64,000 bases of DNA. It comes from Talpa occidentalis. Taxonomy: Eukaryota; Chordata; Mammalia; Eulipotyphla; Talpidae. Positions 24,701-35,229 of this stretch are shown here, one piece after another; position 1 is the stretch's first letter, and every line of letters begins with the position of its first letter. The translations under genes and the position numbers were made by a program. Location: assembly GCF_014898055.3 (NCBI RefSeq), contig NW_023604295.1, positions 96,177,591-96,241,590 on the forward strand. The letters run 5' to 3'. Below the pieces are notes generated by a model. The model saw nothing but the letters and a program-made list of their open reading frames with translations. It made no database searches and was not told the origin of the DNA.

Positions 24701-25303
24701 GAGGCTTGAGGTTCTCATGGAATCAGAGACCTTTTTGAAGCTTGCCCTCAAGTCCAGCGGAGAAAACATATTATTACTATTTTCCGTTTCAATGATGGAA
24801 AATGCATTTGTGATCCTTGGCCCATTAGTGATGGCTGGTTCTTCGTGCCTTTTTTCATTTTTTTCTTCTTTGACCACTCCCTTTTCAGTAATGCAGAATA
24901 CATAGGGACCTGGGGAATTGGAGAAGTTGCGATCGGTGAGATCTTCCAAAAAGGATATTCCCAGCTTCTTTCCTGCAGCTGCAAGATCAGTGACCGTTTC
25001 CTGTCTCTTGACGACAACTGTGGAGCTGTAGATATAATTAAGGATTTCTGTAAACACTTCAGCTTTGAGATCATCCAGTTCCAGGACATGGCTGGAAATA
25101 CAGATTGTATGGCTCCAAAAGATATTTTTGAAATACAGGCTTGAAGCAGCCAGGACATTACTGTGGGCTTTAAATTTGGTGTCTTCCACGATGATAGTGA
25201 CATCACATAAAATGCCCCTAATGCGCTGCTCATTCAAGATGGAGAGCACTGTGTCACTGTGAAAGTCGTCCTTGAGGTCCCTGGAAAGGGACATGACTGT
25301 CAT
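21716..25303 (-). CDS. ZBTB38: ZBTB38 (CIBZ) BTB/zinc-finger transcription factor, 1195 aa
   Basis: This is a nuclear methyl-CpG-binding transcription regulator of the Kaiso-like ZBTB group, known to bind CtBP and to repress or activate targets. Domains: BTB/POZ at about 33-100, a PLDLR motif at 182-186 fitting the CtBP-binding PxDLS type, and ten C2H2 fingers. Fingers 1-2 are at 342-364 and about 371-395. Fingers 3-5 are at 460-482, 488-510 and 516-539. Fingers 6-10 are at 1010-1032, 1038-1060, 1066-1088, 1094-1116 and 1125-1147. The central three resemble the Kaiso methyl-CpG fingers. TGEKP-type linkers join several C-terminal fingers. The frame is intact in one exon. I chose ATG at 25303 because it directly follows the splice acceptor and gives 1195 residues, the human length as I remember it. 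A second in-frame Met is at residue 4. An upstream ATG at 25342 is intronic. Confidence 0.97.
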   Translation of the reverse strand: MTVMSLSRDLKDDFHSDTVLSILNEQRIRGILCDVTIIVEDTKFKAHSNVLAASSLYFKNIFWSHTICISSHVLELDDLKAEVFTEILNYIYSSTVVVKRQETVTDLAAAGKKLGISFLEDLTDRNFSNSPGPYVFCITEKGVVKEEKNEKRHEEPAITNGPRITNAFSIIETENSNNMFSPLDLRASFKKVSDSMRTSSLCLERTDVCHEAEPVRTLAEHSYAVSSVTEAYRSQPVREQDSSTPAKTGKENCETLAAKPKTCRKPKTLSAPQDSDSSAENIPPPPVTNLETNQEKSPEPAADLSCSRPPNNEGEVHLPREDENKSSDSPGPPAVEVPPLVYNCSCCSKSFDSSALLNAHMQLHKPTQEPLVCKYCNKQFSTLNRLDRHEQICMRSSHMPIPGGNQRFLENYPTIGQNGGAFTSPESLLSENRIGEFSSTGSILPETDHMVKFVNGQMLYSCVVCKRSYVTLSSLRRHANVHSWRRTYPCHYCNKVFALAEYRTRHEIWHTGERRYQCIFCLETFMTYYILKNHQKSFHAIDHRLSISKKTANGGLKPSVYPYKLYRLLPMKCKRAPYKSYRNSSYENARENGQMSESAPGTYVIQTPRSSELPTLNFQDSVSTLTNSPAIPLETSACQDIPTPANVPNAEGTKWGEETLKMDLDNNFYSTEVSVASTENAVSSDLPAGDVPALSLGNGGENSASVISYSGSAPSVIVHSSQFSSVIMHSNTVAAMTSSNHRAPAEPTVSPPLKDDSKPEPDKVGRVVSRPKGIKEKKKTTPSNRGETPEESKYVADPGGSLSKSTNTVKETSKIETYIAKPALPGTSTNSNVAPLCQITVKIGNEAIVKRHILGSKLFYKRGRRPKYQVQEETVPQESDLETHRDSPLGLCQSECVEMSEMFDEASDQDSSDKPWRPYYNYKPKKKSRQLRKMRKVNWRKEHESKSRDSKCKYPAELDCAVGKAPQEKAFEEEENKEMPKLQCELCDGEKASGAGSQGRPHRHLTARPYACELCAKQFQSPSTLKMHMRCHTGEKPYQCKTCGRCFSVQGNLQKHERIHLGVKEFICQYCNKAFTLNETLKIHERIHTGEKRYHCQFCFQSFLYLSTKRNHEQRHIREHNGKGYACFQCPKICKTAAALGMHQKKHLFKSPTQREKTEGEMCHENSSPQENPHFIDSEDNDQKDNVQTIVENVR

Positions 25304-25330
25304 CTGAAACAAAAAGAAAGAAATGGTCAG
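25304..25330 (-). other. ZBTB38: Splice acceptor and branch point of ZBTB38 coding exon
   Basis: On the minus strand a CTGAC branch-point match (A at 25327) is followed by a pyrimidine-rich tract and CAG, with the exon starting at 25303 exactly at the ATG. Branch-to-AG distance is about 23 bases, within the normal range. Confidence 0.85.
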
Positions 25331-25406
25331 ACACCTTTCCACATGTAGCTTTTTTATTAGTAGGCTATTTTTAATTTCTTTGAAAAACTTTGTATGAAAA
25401 TAGAGG

Positions 25407-25686
25407 TTTTTTTTTTTTTAAAAGATTTATTTATTTGTGCATAGAAGAACTGGGGTGCAGATCAGAGGGGTTGAGGGGGTAAGAGGATTCACCAGAGACA
25501 GAGTGGGGAACAGAACAGGCAGATCTACTGAAATACACTGCTGAGGGGAGCAGCGGGTGAGACAGGAGAGGTCTGCTGCAACATCTCTGGATTAGCTCCC
25601 TGGCTGGGAATGGAACTGGGAATGGAACTGAGGCCCTTGTGGTGATAGTGCTGAGACTTAACCACATCGCCACCAGGAAGGCCCCC
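25407..25686 (-). mobile_element. tRNA-derived SINE, subfamily A, beside ZBTB38 acceptor
   Basis: This minus-strand copy lies in the same direction as ZBTB38, about 100 bases upstream of its coding-exon acceptor. Near-identical 12-base repeats (TGAAAATAGAGG and TGAAAATATAGG) flank it. Its B-box region carries a small local GGAATGGAACTG duplication. Confidence 0.9.
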
Positions 25687-26778
25687 TGAAAATATAGGCT
25701 TTTTTCTCACTCTGTGGTTGCTCCCAAGACTTGAAGTCAACATTAGAAGCTAAATCATTATTTCACTCCAGTCTGCTTCTCATGCCATTGCTAATAGTTG
25801 TTATAGTTGGACATCCTCCCAGAATTCTTAGTTCTTCTTTTTCCAGTATTATAGTTATATCCATATGGGCCTGAATTTGTAGGGAGGAAGATCCGCCTTC
25901 CTCTAAATGTAAAGGGTCATTATCACTCAAGGCTGCTGCACTGAACTGAGAGTTGGGCAATGCCGTGATCCTGTCACCAGTCTCCTTCCTATTGTCAAAA
26001 TAGCCTTGATGGTCTGATCCAAACACTGTTCATGAGACAGGAAAATGACTTAAAGAGGTTTTTCCCTAAGTAAGCAGTGCCTATATGTAAAGGCATTGTT
26101 TGCTCAGAGAAGCAGCTGGAAAGATAGTAGCCTACGGTATGGCTGAGAGGTCTCTTCAGGGAGTCTCAGCCAGTGTGACCCAGTCCCAGCACAAGGGTTA
26201 CCCTGCTGTCTGGGCCAGGGGCCCTTTTGTGGACTCATCTCATTCTTCCTCTGATTTCCCCTTCATTTTGGCCCAAGCCAACTAGGGTTTTCAAAAGGAA
26301 CTCTGAGGTAACGAGGCAAACAAAAATGAAATGAAACATGAAGGAAAGAAGGTTTCTGAGTTTACAATACTCAGCCCTGTCAGATTTCTAAATTAGCACA
26401 ATTGAAAGGCAGAGTAGCTCTTATTTTGTTTGAGGATCTTATCTCATTCTTCTCAGAGCCCATTCTTGCTATTCTATCTCCATATGTAGAATATTTACAT
26501 CGGCCAGGGCATATGGACTGGGGATGACCAGAGCATGCCAAATTATAGTCTAGTGAGGGATAGTCAAAAGCAGCAGCTTTCATATTTATCCTCAATAGGA
26601 TATACTTGGTACATAGTGATCAAAGATACAAATGAAATTAAAATTTACCCTAAGTATGCATGATGCAGTCTGTATTTCTTTCCTTTAAAAAATGCTAACA
26701 GCAAGTGAAACTATTTTCATTATACAACAATATATCACCCCTCCAGTTAAAAAACACAAACAAAAAAAACCCTGTTGG
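25687..26778. other. Intron sequence, nothing recognised
   Basis: This unique-looking sequence lies between two SINEs. No exon or repeat is supported. Confidence 0.5.
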
Positions 26779-27020
26779 GGGCCTTCCTGGGGTTGGGATG
26801 CAACCTATGAAGCAATCCGCAACCACTGCAGCATGAATTCGATCCCCGGCCAGGGAGCAACCCACATGGTGCAGCAGACCTCTCCTGCTGCTCCCCTCAG
26901 CAGTGTGTCAGTCAATCTGCCTGTTCTGTTCCCTGCTCTGTCTCTGGTGAATCCTCTCACCCTCCACACCTCTGGCCTGTACCCCAGTTCTTGTATGCAT
27001 AAATAAATCATTAAAAAAAA
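26779..27020 (+). mobile_element. tRNA-derived SINE, subfamily A
   Basis: This plus-strand copy starts with GGGCCTTCCTGG. The CGATCCCCGGCCAGGGAGC B-box region and the TTGTATGCATAAATAAAT tail are intact. A short A-run plus CCC repeat on each side may be the target duplication. Confidence 0.88.
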
Positions 27021-28846
27021 GGAAGCCAAAAAAACCCCTCTTGTCAAAGGACATACCAACCAGCTATTCATCCATACTCTCTATCCCTTATCAAGTGACA
27101 TCCAGAAAGACTTATGGCTTGATATTACCTTAACTTCTAGTGACAATGTTCTCCTTTACCTAAGGAGTCAGATTATAAGCCCCAATTACTTCTGTGGGAT
27201 TCTGATTCTTCTTTAAGAAAGTTGGGTCAGTATCTTCCTAGCTGTAGAGCATACTATTTAACTCATGGCATTTATTTATCTAGAAAGACCAAATGGTCAC
27301 ATAAAGAATCTATTTTTACCTTTCTCTAATGCTACTCTAAGCTGTGCTCATTATATTATTTAGCATCCTTTATATAAGAATCCATTTGATAAATTCTTTT
27401 ATCCCATTCAGCCATTAGAAAAGAGTACTTCTCCTATCAATTCTCCAGTTCATGTAAGAGCAACATACTTACCATGTTTCTTTTAATTTTTGAGACTTAT
27501 CGCCACTTATCATCACTGTTAGCCTGAGTTGCTGGTGTGACTACTATCTCACTTTATTCAACCTCAGTTCTATTCTTTTTATCCTGCTTTTAAGCACTTC
27601 CACATCTTTTTCCAGAAGTGCAGAATAAATAAAAATGCAATTAGATGAAATGGAATCTTCGTGGCATCCTCTTGCCTATGAAGGGAGAATGGGACACCCT
27701 GAACAGACCACAGGAGCCTGTTCCACTGGGTCCAACATCAGTGACGTACTTTGTTGGATCCTTTTTGCTTTCCTGGAAGACTCTCTGTTCTGGGCTCCAG
27801 TAGAACCCACCTTTTCTCCTGGTCTGTGTATTCTTTTCCTGTTTGGTTTCTTTGAAGCCCATATATTATTTCAGTTCTTTATCTGGCCTGACTGGATAGT
27901 CTCAGGCCTGGCAAAAAACATGCTATCTGATTCCAAAGAGGTGGCTCCATCTTGGCTTAGTTCTTTGCTGGGGTCACCTATTTTTCCCTTCCACCTCAAA
28001 ATTGCAGCTTCTTCCAAACACTCCACAGCACTCCGGCCCTCCCTCTAGGATCTATCTCCAATTGGGAATAAAGTATTTCGCATTAAGTAATACATTCTTT
28101 AGGGCATCAGATTAAAGCCCTTCTTTTGTAGGGTCCTCTGATTCTTTTCTTATGTTTTTCAGTTAGGATATTTAGCCAAAGACTAACAGTTAAAACTTAA
28201 TAATTAATATTTTGGCCATACTAACAGAGTAACATATAAAATAGGAAATACCACAAATCCAGAAAACATCCAAATAGCATTTCAAATGACTTTGAAAATT
28301 CTAAGTATGATATCTTCCAAGGGAACATATATCCTTGTGTTGCAGTAATCCCTTAAGAATCATAGTTTTAAGTATCACCTTGATTTGTCTTCTAGGTACC
28401 CACACAAAAAGCTGCATTCTCGTATCAATTTTCCTCCAGCAAATATGTCACCATATTAGAAGCTAGAGTTACCAAGGAGAGTCTCTGCTCTCAAGGAGCT
28501 CAGAGTCTCAGAGAAGAAAGAGAACTATCAATAATGGACTCCGTCAAAGTAGGCCTTACACTCAAGGTATGTACACGTGTCAGAAGATGAAGTGACAATT
28601 TACAGGGACCCTGGAATGCTTGACATTGATGAATAAATGAAACAGGTGTGTGTGAAGGGCATTCAAGGCAAAAGGTATACCATGAGCAAAAAAACCCAGA
28701 AATGCTAAAAGGGTACTCTGTAGTTGGGTCTGTGTGGAGCTAGGAGAGGGGGTATGCATGCTCTGTCCCAGTGTCCTCAGCTGTGCGGGCACATGGCAGG
28801 TCTCAGCACTATGTGTTGAATGAGACAGGCTGAGAAAGGAGGAGTT
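27021..28846. other. Intron sequence, no exon recognised
   Basis: No repeat is identified with confidence. The 137-residue open frame at 27635-28048 has no family signature and is probably chance. Confidence 0.5.
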
Positions 28847-29024
28847 AGACCACAGCATAAAGGACTCTAGAGGACTCCCCACAGTAAATTTTATACTGCC
28901 GGTAAGAGGGACCCACTGAGTCATAATCAGATTTGAATTTAAAAAATTACTCAGTGGGTTCCCTCTTACAGGCAGTATAAAATTTACTGTGGGGAGTCTT
29001 CTAGAGTCCTTTATGCTGTGGTCT
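28847..29024. repeat. Inverted duplication of flank at an L1 junction
   Basis: The left arm 28847-28921 and right arm 28949-29024 are reverse complements over about 75 bases with three differences (two substitutions and one indel). The spacer is 27 bases. The right arm directly joins the L1 3' fragment. The arrangement reads as an inverted copy of the left flank made during L1 insertion. Confidence 0.9.
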
Positions 29025-29430
29025 GAAGAAGATGTGGTACATATACACAATGGAATATTACTCAGCAATCAAAAAAGGTAAACTCATGCAATTTGCAGCA
29101 ACATGGATGGAGCTGGAAGGGATCATGCTCAGCGAAAAAAGCCAGAAAGAAAAAGAAAAATACGGGATGGTCTCACTCATAGTAGGAATTTAGAAGACCT
29201 AAATAAGGGACCAGGAAAAAGACTAATTATAATAAAGAAAAAATCAAAATCAACAAGCAACTATAAACCAGAGACACAGTACAGGGGGGAGGAGGGGAGT
29301 AGAAGAGGGATTAGGATCAAAATAAGGGGGGGTGGGAATTGTATGGGGAATATAACCAAAATGAAAATGCATACATTGTGCAAAAATGAAAAATGATGTA
29401 AGAATCAAACAAAATAATTAAATTAAAAAA
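28955..29430 (+). mobile_element. 5'-truncated L1 insertion with foldback-derived 5' junction
   Basis: A perfect 15-base target-site duplication (TAAAAAATTACTCAG) bounds the insert at 28940-28954 and 29431-29445. The insert consists of the inverted flank copy up to 29024, then L1 3' sequence from GAAGAAGATGTGG through ATACACAATGGAATATTACT, a G-rich 3' UTR segment near 29285-29335 and an A-rich tail. The short open frame inside is not a gene. Confidence 0.88.
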
Positions 29431-29689
29431 TAAAAAATTACTCAGGCTGCAGTGTGCTGGAATGATCAGAGGGGGGCAAGCTGGCTTCTGGCTGTGGTCC
29501 TGGGCCAGGGGAGAAATAGCTCAGCTCCCAGACATGGTGAGAGTAGGAATGGAATCTGAACTCCAAATTTATTTTTATCCTGTCACCAATATTTATATTG
29601 GTTCACGGCATTAGGCTAAATGCTATAGGAAGACAAAAGTTTCTTCTTCCTTGAACAAAAAAATGCTTACTAAATACTGACTGTATGCT

Positions 29690-29855
29690 TTTGGGACAAA
29701 AGTCCCCAAACCTGGCTATGCATTACAATTACCAGGGAAGCTTTCAAACAGTACAGATTTATAGATCCCCACCTAAGATTCTGATTTAGAACTGTTAAGA
29801 TGAGACCCTGGAATCTATGTGTATTTTTACACTTCTATTTATTTAGTCATAATGA
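29690..29855 (+). mobile_element. MER5A-like hAT MITE fossil
   Basis: Blocks match the MER5A layout: CCAAACCTGGCTATGCATTA, CCAGGGAAGCTTTCAAAC, AGATTCTGATTTAGAACTG and ACCCTGGAATCTATGTGTA. It is degraded at the right end. Confidence 0.6.
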
Positions 29856-30883
29856 ATGAATCCATTCCTTATTCTATTTTTCAGGTCTGACACTAAAATA
29901 CTAAAATCGGTGCTGTAAGAGAAAGGAATAATTCTGCCTCAAAGGCTTATGGTGTCACAGGGAAACAAGAGATGGTTATGAAATGCTGCAAAGCAAAGCC
30001 ACCCAGAGAATGGATGGCTTGAGGCACACTGGAAGGAGGCTGTGGGGTCTGGAGAGTAGCTCAGGAATGGGCGTGCAAGAAGCCAGAGGAAGAGGCCAAC
30101 AAGGCCATGAGGGAGGAAGTGACCTTTACTGATCTGGACCGAAAGAACCTAGCTCTGCAGACATGGACAAAGGAAGGGACTGTCAGAAGGAGGCACAGAG
30201 TAAGTTCCTGCCCTCAAACAACTTATCATCTAGGAGTAAATATAACAGTTTGAAACAAAGGCTCCACATCTGCAAATGCAAATTGAAAAAGCAATGAGAG
30301 TTGTAGAAGAGGCAAGGTCAAGTCTTCAGATGCCTGTACCCACCTCCCCCACCTCCTTTTGTAATAAACAGCCTCCAGGTCATAATCACCTGGTGACTGC
30401 AGAAAGTGCCACAGCTTTTACAGTCATATTCTATATTTCCAAAGTGCAAGAAAGAAACAAGGTCCAAGTCTGTAGTCCAGAGGGGAACCCTGTTTGTCTG
30501 TCTTGCAAAGGTGGTTTAATCCATGTGGTTTTTAGAACCATGTTTTTGAAAAGCTGACAGATTTAACTAAAAATGAATATATCTCTTCATGAAAAACAGA
30601 AAGACAAGGCAACACAGGTTGCTGGCTGCCAGGCAGGAAGGGTGCTATGTAACTGTGTCCCTGGGTCCTGTGACCTACATGCACATGCCACCTGCCCAAG
30701 CACTCGCCAGTCACCAGGCGACTGCTCTCAGCAACGTGACCCACCAGGCGCCATTAGCCAGTTTGGTTTCTGTAACTAAGAAGAATAAGTTAAATAACCT
30801 TGGACCCACAGGTGTTATCAGACACATATACTTCAATCATATCCCCCAAATTAAAATTAAGACTTAAAAAATGTGTGTGTGAG
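29856..30883. other. Intron sequence, nothing recognised
   Basis: No gene or confident repeat is seen. The open frames at 30276-30867 are short and lack any signature. Confidence 0.5.
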
Positions 30884-31139
30884 GGGCCTCCCTTGTGGCG
30901 CAAGGGGTTAAGTCTCAGCACTATGAAGCTATCCTCAGCCACTGCAGCACAAATTCGATGCCCAGCCAGGGAGATAATCCACATGGTGCAGCAGACCTCT
31001 CCTGTCTCGCCTGCTGCTCCCCTCAGTACTGTATTTCAAATCTGCCTGTTCTGCTCCCCACTCTGTCTCTGGTGAATCCTCTCACCCTTGCACCTGAGGC
31101 CTGTACCCCAGCAATTGTATGCATAAATAAATAATCTTT
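30884..31139 (+). mobile_element. tRNA-derived SINE, subfamily A
   Basis: This plus-strand copy begins GGGCCTCCCTTGTGG. Near-identical 16-base repeats beginning AAAAAATGTGTGTG and AAAAAATGTTTGTG flank it at 30866-30881 and 31140-31155. Confidence 0.9.
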
Positions 31140-31155
31140 AAAAAATGTTTGTGTA

Positions 31156-32811
31156 TGCCTGGGGGTGTGGGGGCGGTTATTCTCTCCAAAAGCTGCATCC
31201 TTTGACATAAAAAGATAAAAGGCTCTCCTCCACTGTATTTCTTTACAGAGAGTTACACAAACAGAAGCCTCAGGAGCTCCTGCCAGTGGAAAGTCCACAA
31301 GGGATTTCAGAAAAAGAAATATAAAATAGAAAGGGATTTAATTTACATGTAACTTTCCAAAATGTTTTCTAAAAAGCAAATTTCATGCAATAAATTCACT
31401 ATTCTCAGTAGTATTGCCAAAATGGAAAAGGCTGAAAAAATGTTGTAGCTGCAAAAATATAGATGAGCTAATATTTTTTAAAAAGTAAATAATTTACTAA
31501 TAATTTGAAAAAAGTAAAGAGATAACCATGGTCATCTAATTTATGACTGTTTTCTCCAGTTTGTAATTTAGCCATAACAGCTTTTGTCATATACCTTATA
31601 AATACCAGATGTACATATTTACAAGTTTGTACACTAAATGGATGTCTAATGTAAATATATCTTATAAGGACATAAGGATGAACGTATAATTATAATTAGA
31701 CAGCTCAAATAGGGCACTGGACATAGAAAGAGGTACAACTTAATAACTATGTCAGACAAACAGGTGCACACTGGAATCTATACCCCAGTAAATAAGGATG
31801 AATGGTCATCCTCTCTATCTTTATACATATATAACAAAACACAAACCTTTATAAGTTAAATATGAAATTCTATATTATAGAGTAATGTAAGCATGTGTAT
31901 ATTTACATAAGGCATACATTATAAGTATATAAAATGATTTTAAGAATTTTATAAATAAATGATTAACATACTTTATAATGGATACCTTACATAAATGTCA
32001 CTTGTTAATTAGCAAGGAATCATTTGCTGCTTTTGTCTTCTGGTATATGCCAACTTTACATAATATATAAACACATGATACAAAGATGAGCACTTAAAGA
32101 TAGTCTTGATGATTAAAATTACTTTTCTTCACCTGCGTTAGAGTTAACTAGCTTTAATAAAATAAATATATGCTTATGGTAAAATACTCAAACAGAAGTA
32201 TAACAAGGTACAAAGCAGAAGACCCGTTTTGCTCCTCAGCCTCCCTACCTCCACATCAACACACCCCAGCACATACACTCCTAGCACTGGGGACCTCTTT
32301 TTATAACTTTGGAAGATTTCTACATGCCATCTGAAGAAAGCTTTAGGAGAAAATTGCATTTTCTCTTGAGGTTCTCCTTAAAGCCTCTTAGCCCCTGGTT
32401 CCTCTGCCTGGCAATTTCTTATCCTTATGCATCCCAGGAGACAACGCAGGCAGGCAGCCTCCCTCCTCGGAAATTTCTAGTTTTTGGTTCCTACCTTAGT
32501 AGATCATGTAATATTATGCATTTGTTCACATTTTTCCCTTTATGTTCCCTGAGTATAAGGATATCCAAATCATCTCTTGTGGGGTACAATGTGTAGTTAA
32601 TGATACTGACAGTGGGGAGAGGCCCTGGTGCCTCAGACTGTGAATAGCAAACAGTTTCATTTACAGATTGTGCTTAGAAAGGTTCCTGATTTAAAACTTC
32701 AGAGGTTAAACCTAATTGAACTCAAATTCTTATCTCGATAGAGCAAATTTACTAAGAAAATACAAATTAATTCCAGTCCATTTTTTTTTCTGTTTCCTTC
32801 TAATCTGGCTG
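31156..32811. other. AT-rich intron sequence, nothing recognised
   Basis: The sequence is strongly AT-rich between about 31.3 and 32.2 kb, with many TATA-like and TAAAT words. No coding frame or repeat is supported. Confidence 0.5.
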
Positions 32812-33509
32812 TTCTCAAAGTGTGCTTCATGGATCTTGGGGTATCCAGCTGGATTATGAGGTCAAAACTATTTTCATAATAACATTATTATGTCATTTGT
32901 CTTTTTTACTATGTTGACGCCTGTAGTAATGGAGTAAAAGCAATGGTGAGCAAAATTGCTGACACCTTTCTGGCTATCAAGCCAGTAATACTCAGATGAG
33001 TCAAGTTGATTAATTAATTTTATTAAATAGTGATCCTTGAAGATACATCTTTTTACTGTTCTGTGTGTAAGATTGGAGGTATACACAAAACACCTCTGGT
33101 GTAGACAGAAAAACTGTCGAATGCCCTGGGCGGGTGTTTGAGTTGTGAGTTAAACTAGTCAATTTTTCTTTCATGGAACACCACTTTACTTGAAAGAATG
33201 ACAAACTACGGTTATTCAGAAGTAGGTATCCTGTCCAACAATGTCTTGAAAATGAACTTAAACTGGCTGTCATTTTGTTGTCAGTAATAAAATTCAACTT
33301 TCAAGCAAAAATTAGAATTCTGGAAAACCTGTATCTTCTACCAGGAGCATAAAACTTCTCAATATCTAATTTTTCTATTGAGGCTCGTGGTGATGGTAAT
33401 GAAAGTAATTTTTTTGACACTGAACAATAACTTTAGAGGATATACATAGCTCAGTGAACCTATATTTTCCAAGTGAGTACTATATGTTATTAAAAAAATT
33501 ATGCATGGG

Positions 33510-33566
33510 TCAGAATGGGGGGTTTGCAATTGTATGGGGGAATATAAAAATAAAATTTATTATTTA
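33510..33566 (+). mobile_element. Minimal (57-bp) 5'-truncated L1 insertion
   Basis: An 18-base repeat (AAAAAAATTATGCATGGG) brackets the insert at 33492-33509 and 33567-33584. The insert has the CAATTGTATGGGGGAATATA motif also present near the L1 3' end at 29338. It split the hAT transposon after that element was in place. Confidence 0.85.
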
Positions 33567-33935
33567 AAAAAAATTATGCATGGGCTTATAGGTACAAGAC
33601 CAGTGGATTGAAATGTAACAAAATACAGAAAGTTCTCCATACAGTTTTGGATTCCATGTAGCAACTGACCTTTAAGTAGCTATAATTTGTTAAGTTTTGG
33701 TGTGGTATTAAAGAATATCTGCCATTCTTTATTAGTGGACTGACTGAAAAACTGAAAAAAGCTATTTTTTTAAACAAAGTCTCCCTTTTCCAACTGCTTT
33801 TTTGGGTATGGTTGGATTTCCTTTACATACTTCAAGTAAAACAACATATGACAACTGAATCCAGGGCCGATACGAAAGCCCAGCTTTACTTTAGGCTCAA
33901 ATATTAAAATACTTGCCAAAACGTAAAACAATTCC

Positions 33936-33973
33936 TTTCTTGCTTTAAAAGTCTATTTCTTGCTTTAAAAGTC
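33936..33973. repeat. 20-bp tandem duplication in hAT fossil
   Basis: TTTCTTGCTTTAAAAGTC occurs at 33936-33953 and again at 33956-33973. Confidence 0.85.
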
Positions 33974-34165
33974 ATTTTTTAAACAAAATGTTATTTTATC
34001 ATGCAAGTGAGTTTATCATATTTATTTTTCATAAGTTAATAGTTTTTAAAATCCCAGTTTAAAATTTTGAATATGGTCAATATGGATAGATTTAACTCAG
34101 ATAAACAAAAGCTTTTTGGGTCTTTGATGATTTGTAAGACTGTCAGGGGAGTTTTGAGTTTTATA

Positions 34166-35229
34166 GGTTAGTTACTCTAACCTGTAAGAAAATGTTCAAA
34201 ATAATTGTTAAATACACTATTTAAAAACTATTACTCAACAGAATAAACTGTGTATAAGCCTTAAAGACACAGTGAATGCAAGCGTGGAAAGATCAAAGCT
34301 GAAATCCCCAAAAGACAGACACCAAGGGATAGAGAAACAGAGATACACAGACAGACACACCCACCCAGACAGAGAGAAACCAGACATAGGTCCCTACTAA
34401 GTGGAATGTTTCTATGAAACGTTTCCTAAGCTGCCATGGTATAAAGTGAATACCATTAATTTATACGGAAATATTTTTGAGCATTCTAAGCCTCCTACAA
34501 TAACCAAATAACACATAAAACCTAAAATGACATCAGCACGTAGTAAAAGTTGGAATGCTATGATAAATGCACAGCCTGGGGAAGGAGGTTGGTGTGCCAC
34601 TGTCTCTGCTCAGGGAGTGAATGGCATCTAGAACGGCTGCTACAAAACAAATGCTAAATGCAGTTTTCTTTTCTTTTTTTTTAACCTTTTGTTGTAAAAG
34701 TTAAAATCCTCTTCAGATTTCAGTTAGTGGAAACAGGTACAATGTATGCCTTTCTTAAAAGTCAAGTGTCTTACCTTGAGCTTTCAAAAAAAGTGCAGGC
34801 TATCTGCACAGACACTATAGCTGTCTTAAATTTTCCAGGCTCAAAGTGATTTATTAACTAGCTCTTGAGTTTCAGCAAGGCTGAAACACTGGGTGGACAA
34901 TAGCCCTTTTTACACTATATTCAGGTGAAATTTGTTCCTTGATTTGCAGGGCTGCCAACTGTAATATGTTTATACGATCAACCACCGTATGCATCCTTGC
35001 CTTCCACATCTCAAAGGTTAACTTAACAGTTTTCTGTTTGTCCACATGATTCCATCCATTCATCTATTAAATCAGTCCTCCCATCCCCAATTATATCCCT
35101 GATACTGCTTTTAGGCATTGGTTCATTCATTCTGGGAATGAACTGGAAAAATAAAAGAAATAATCCTTGGCAATGATCTGACCAACAGATTCCAGTATTT
35201 CCAGCTTAATTAAATCTTCCCTCCCCCCG
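34166..35229. other. Intron sequence, no exon supported
   Basis: A donor-like CAAG/GTAAGA on the minus strand near 34774 was noted, but no acceptor was paired with it. Nothing else is recognised. Confidence 0.45.

Larger units (their letters stand above)
32812..34165 (+). pseudogene. hAT-Charlie DNA transposon fossil with broken transposase
   Basis: The left end carries GTTCTCAAAGTGTGCTTCAT, the hAT-type terminal start, followed by GAGGTCAAAACTATTTTCAT. The body matches the C-terminal half of a Charlie/ZBED-like transposase gene. Recognisable blocks are CATGGAACACCACTTTACTT near 33174, TGGATTCCATGTAGCAACTG near 33648, TTTTGGTGTGGTATTAAAGA near 33695 and CTCCCTTTTCCAACTGC near 33781. The right end near 34100-34165 keeps AAACAAAAGCTTTTTGGGTC and a terminal GTTTTGAGTTTT. 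The reading frame is full of stops. A tiny L1 insertion interrupts it at 33510-33566. Confidence 0.78.

Noticed and set aside
29103..29396. 97-residue frame inside the L1 insertion
   Set aside because: It lies in the L1 3' end and 3' UTR and has no coding history.
33010..33297. 95-residue minus frame
   Set aside because: It is antisense to the hAT-Charlie transposase fossil.
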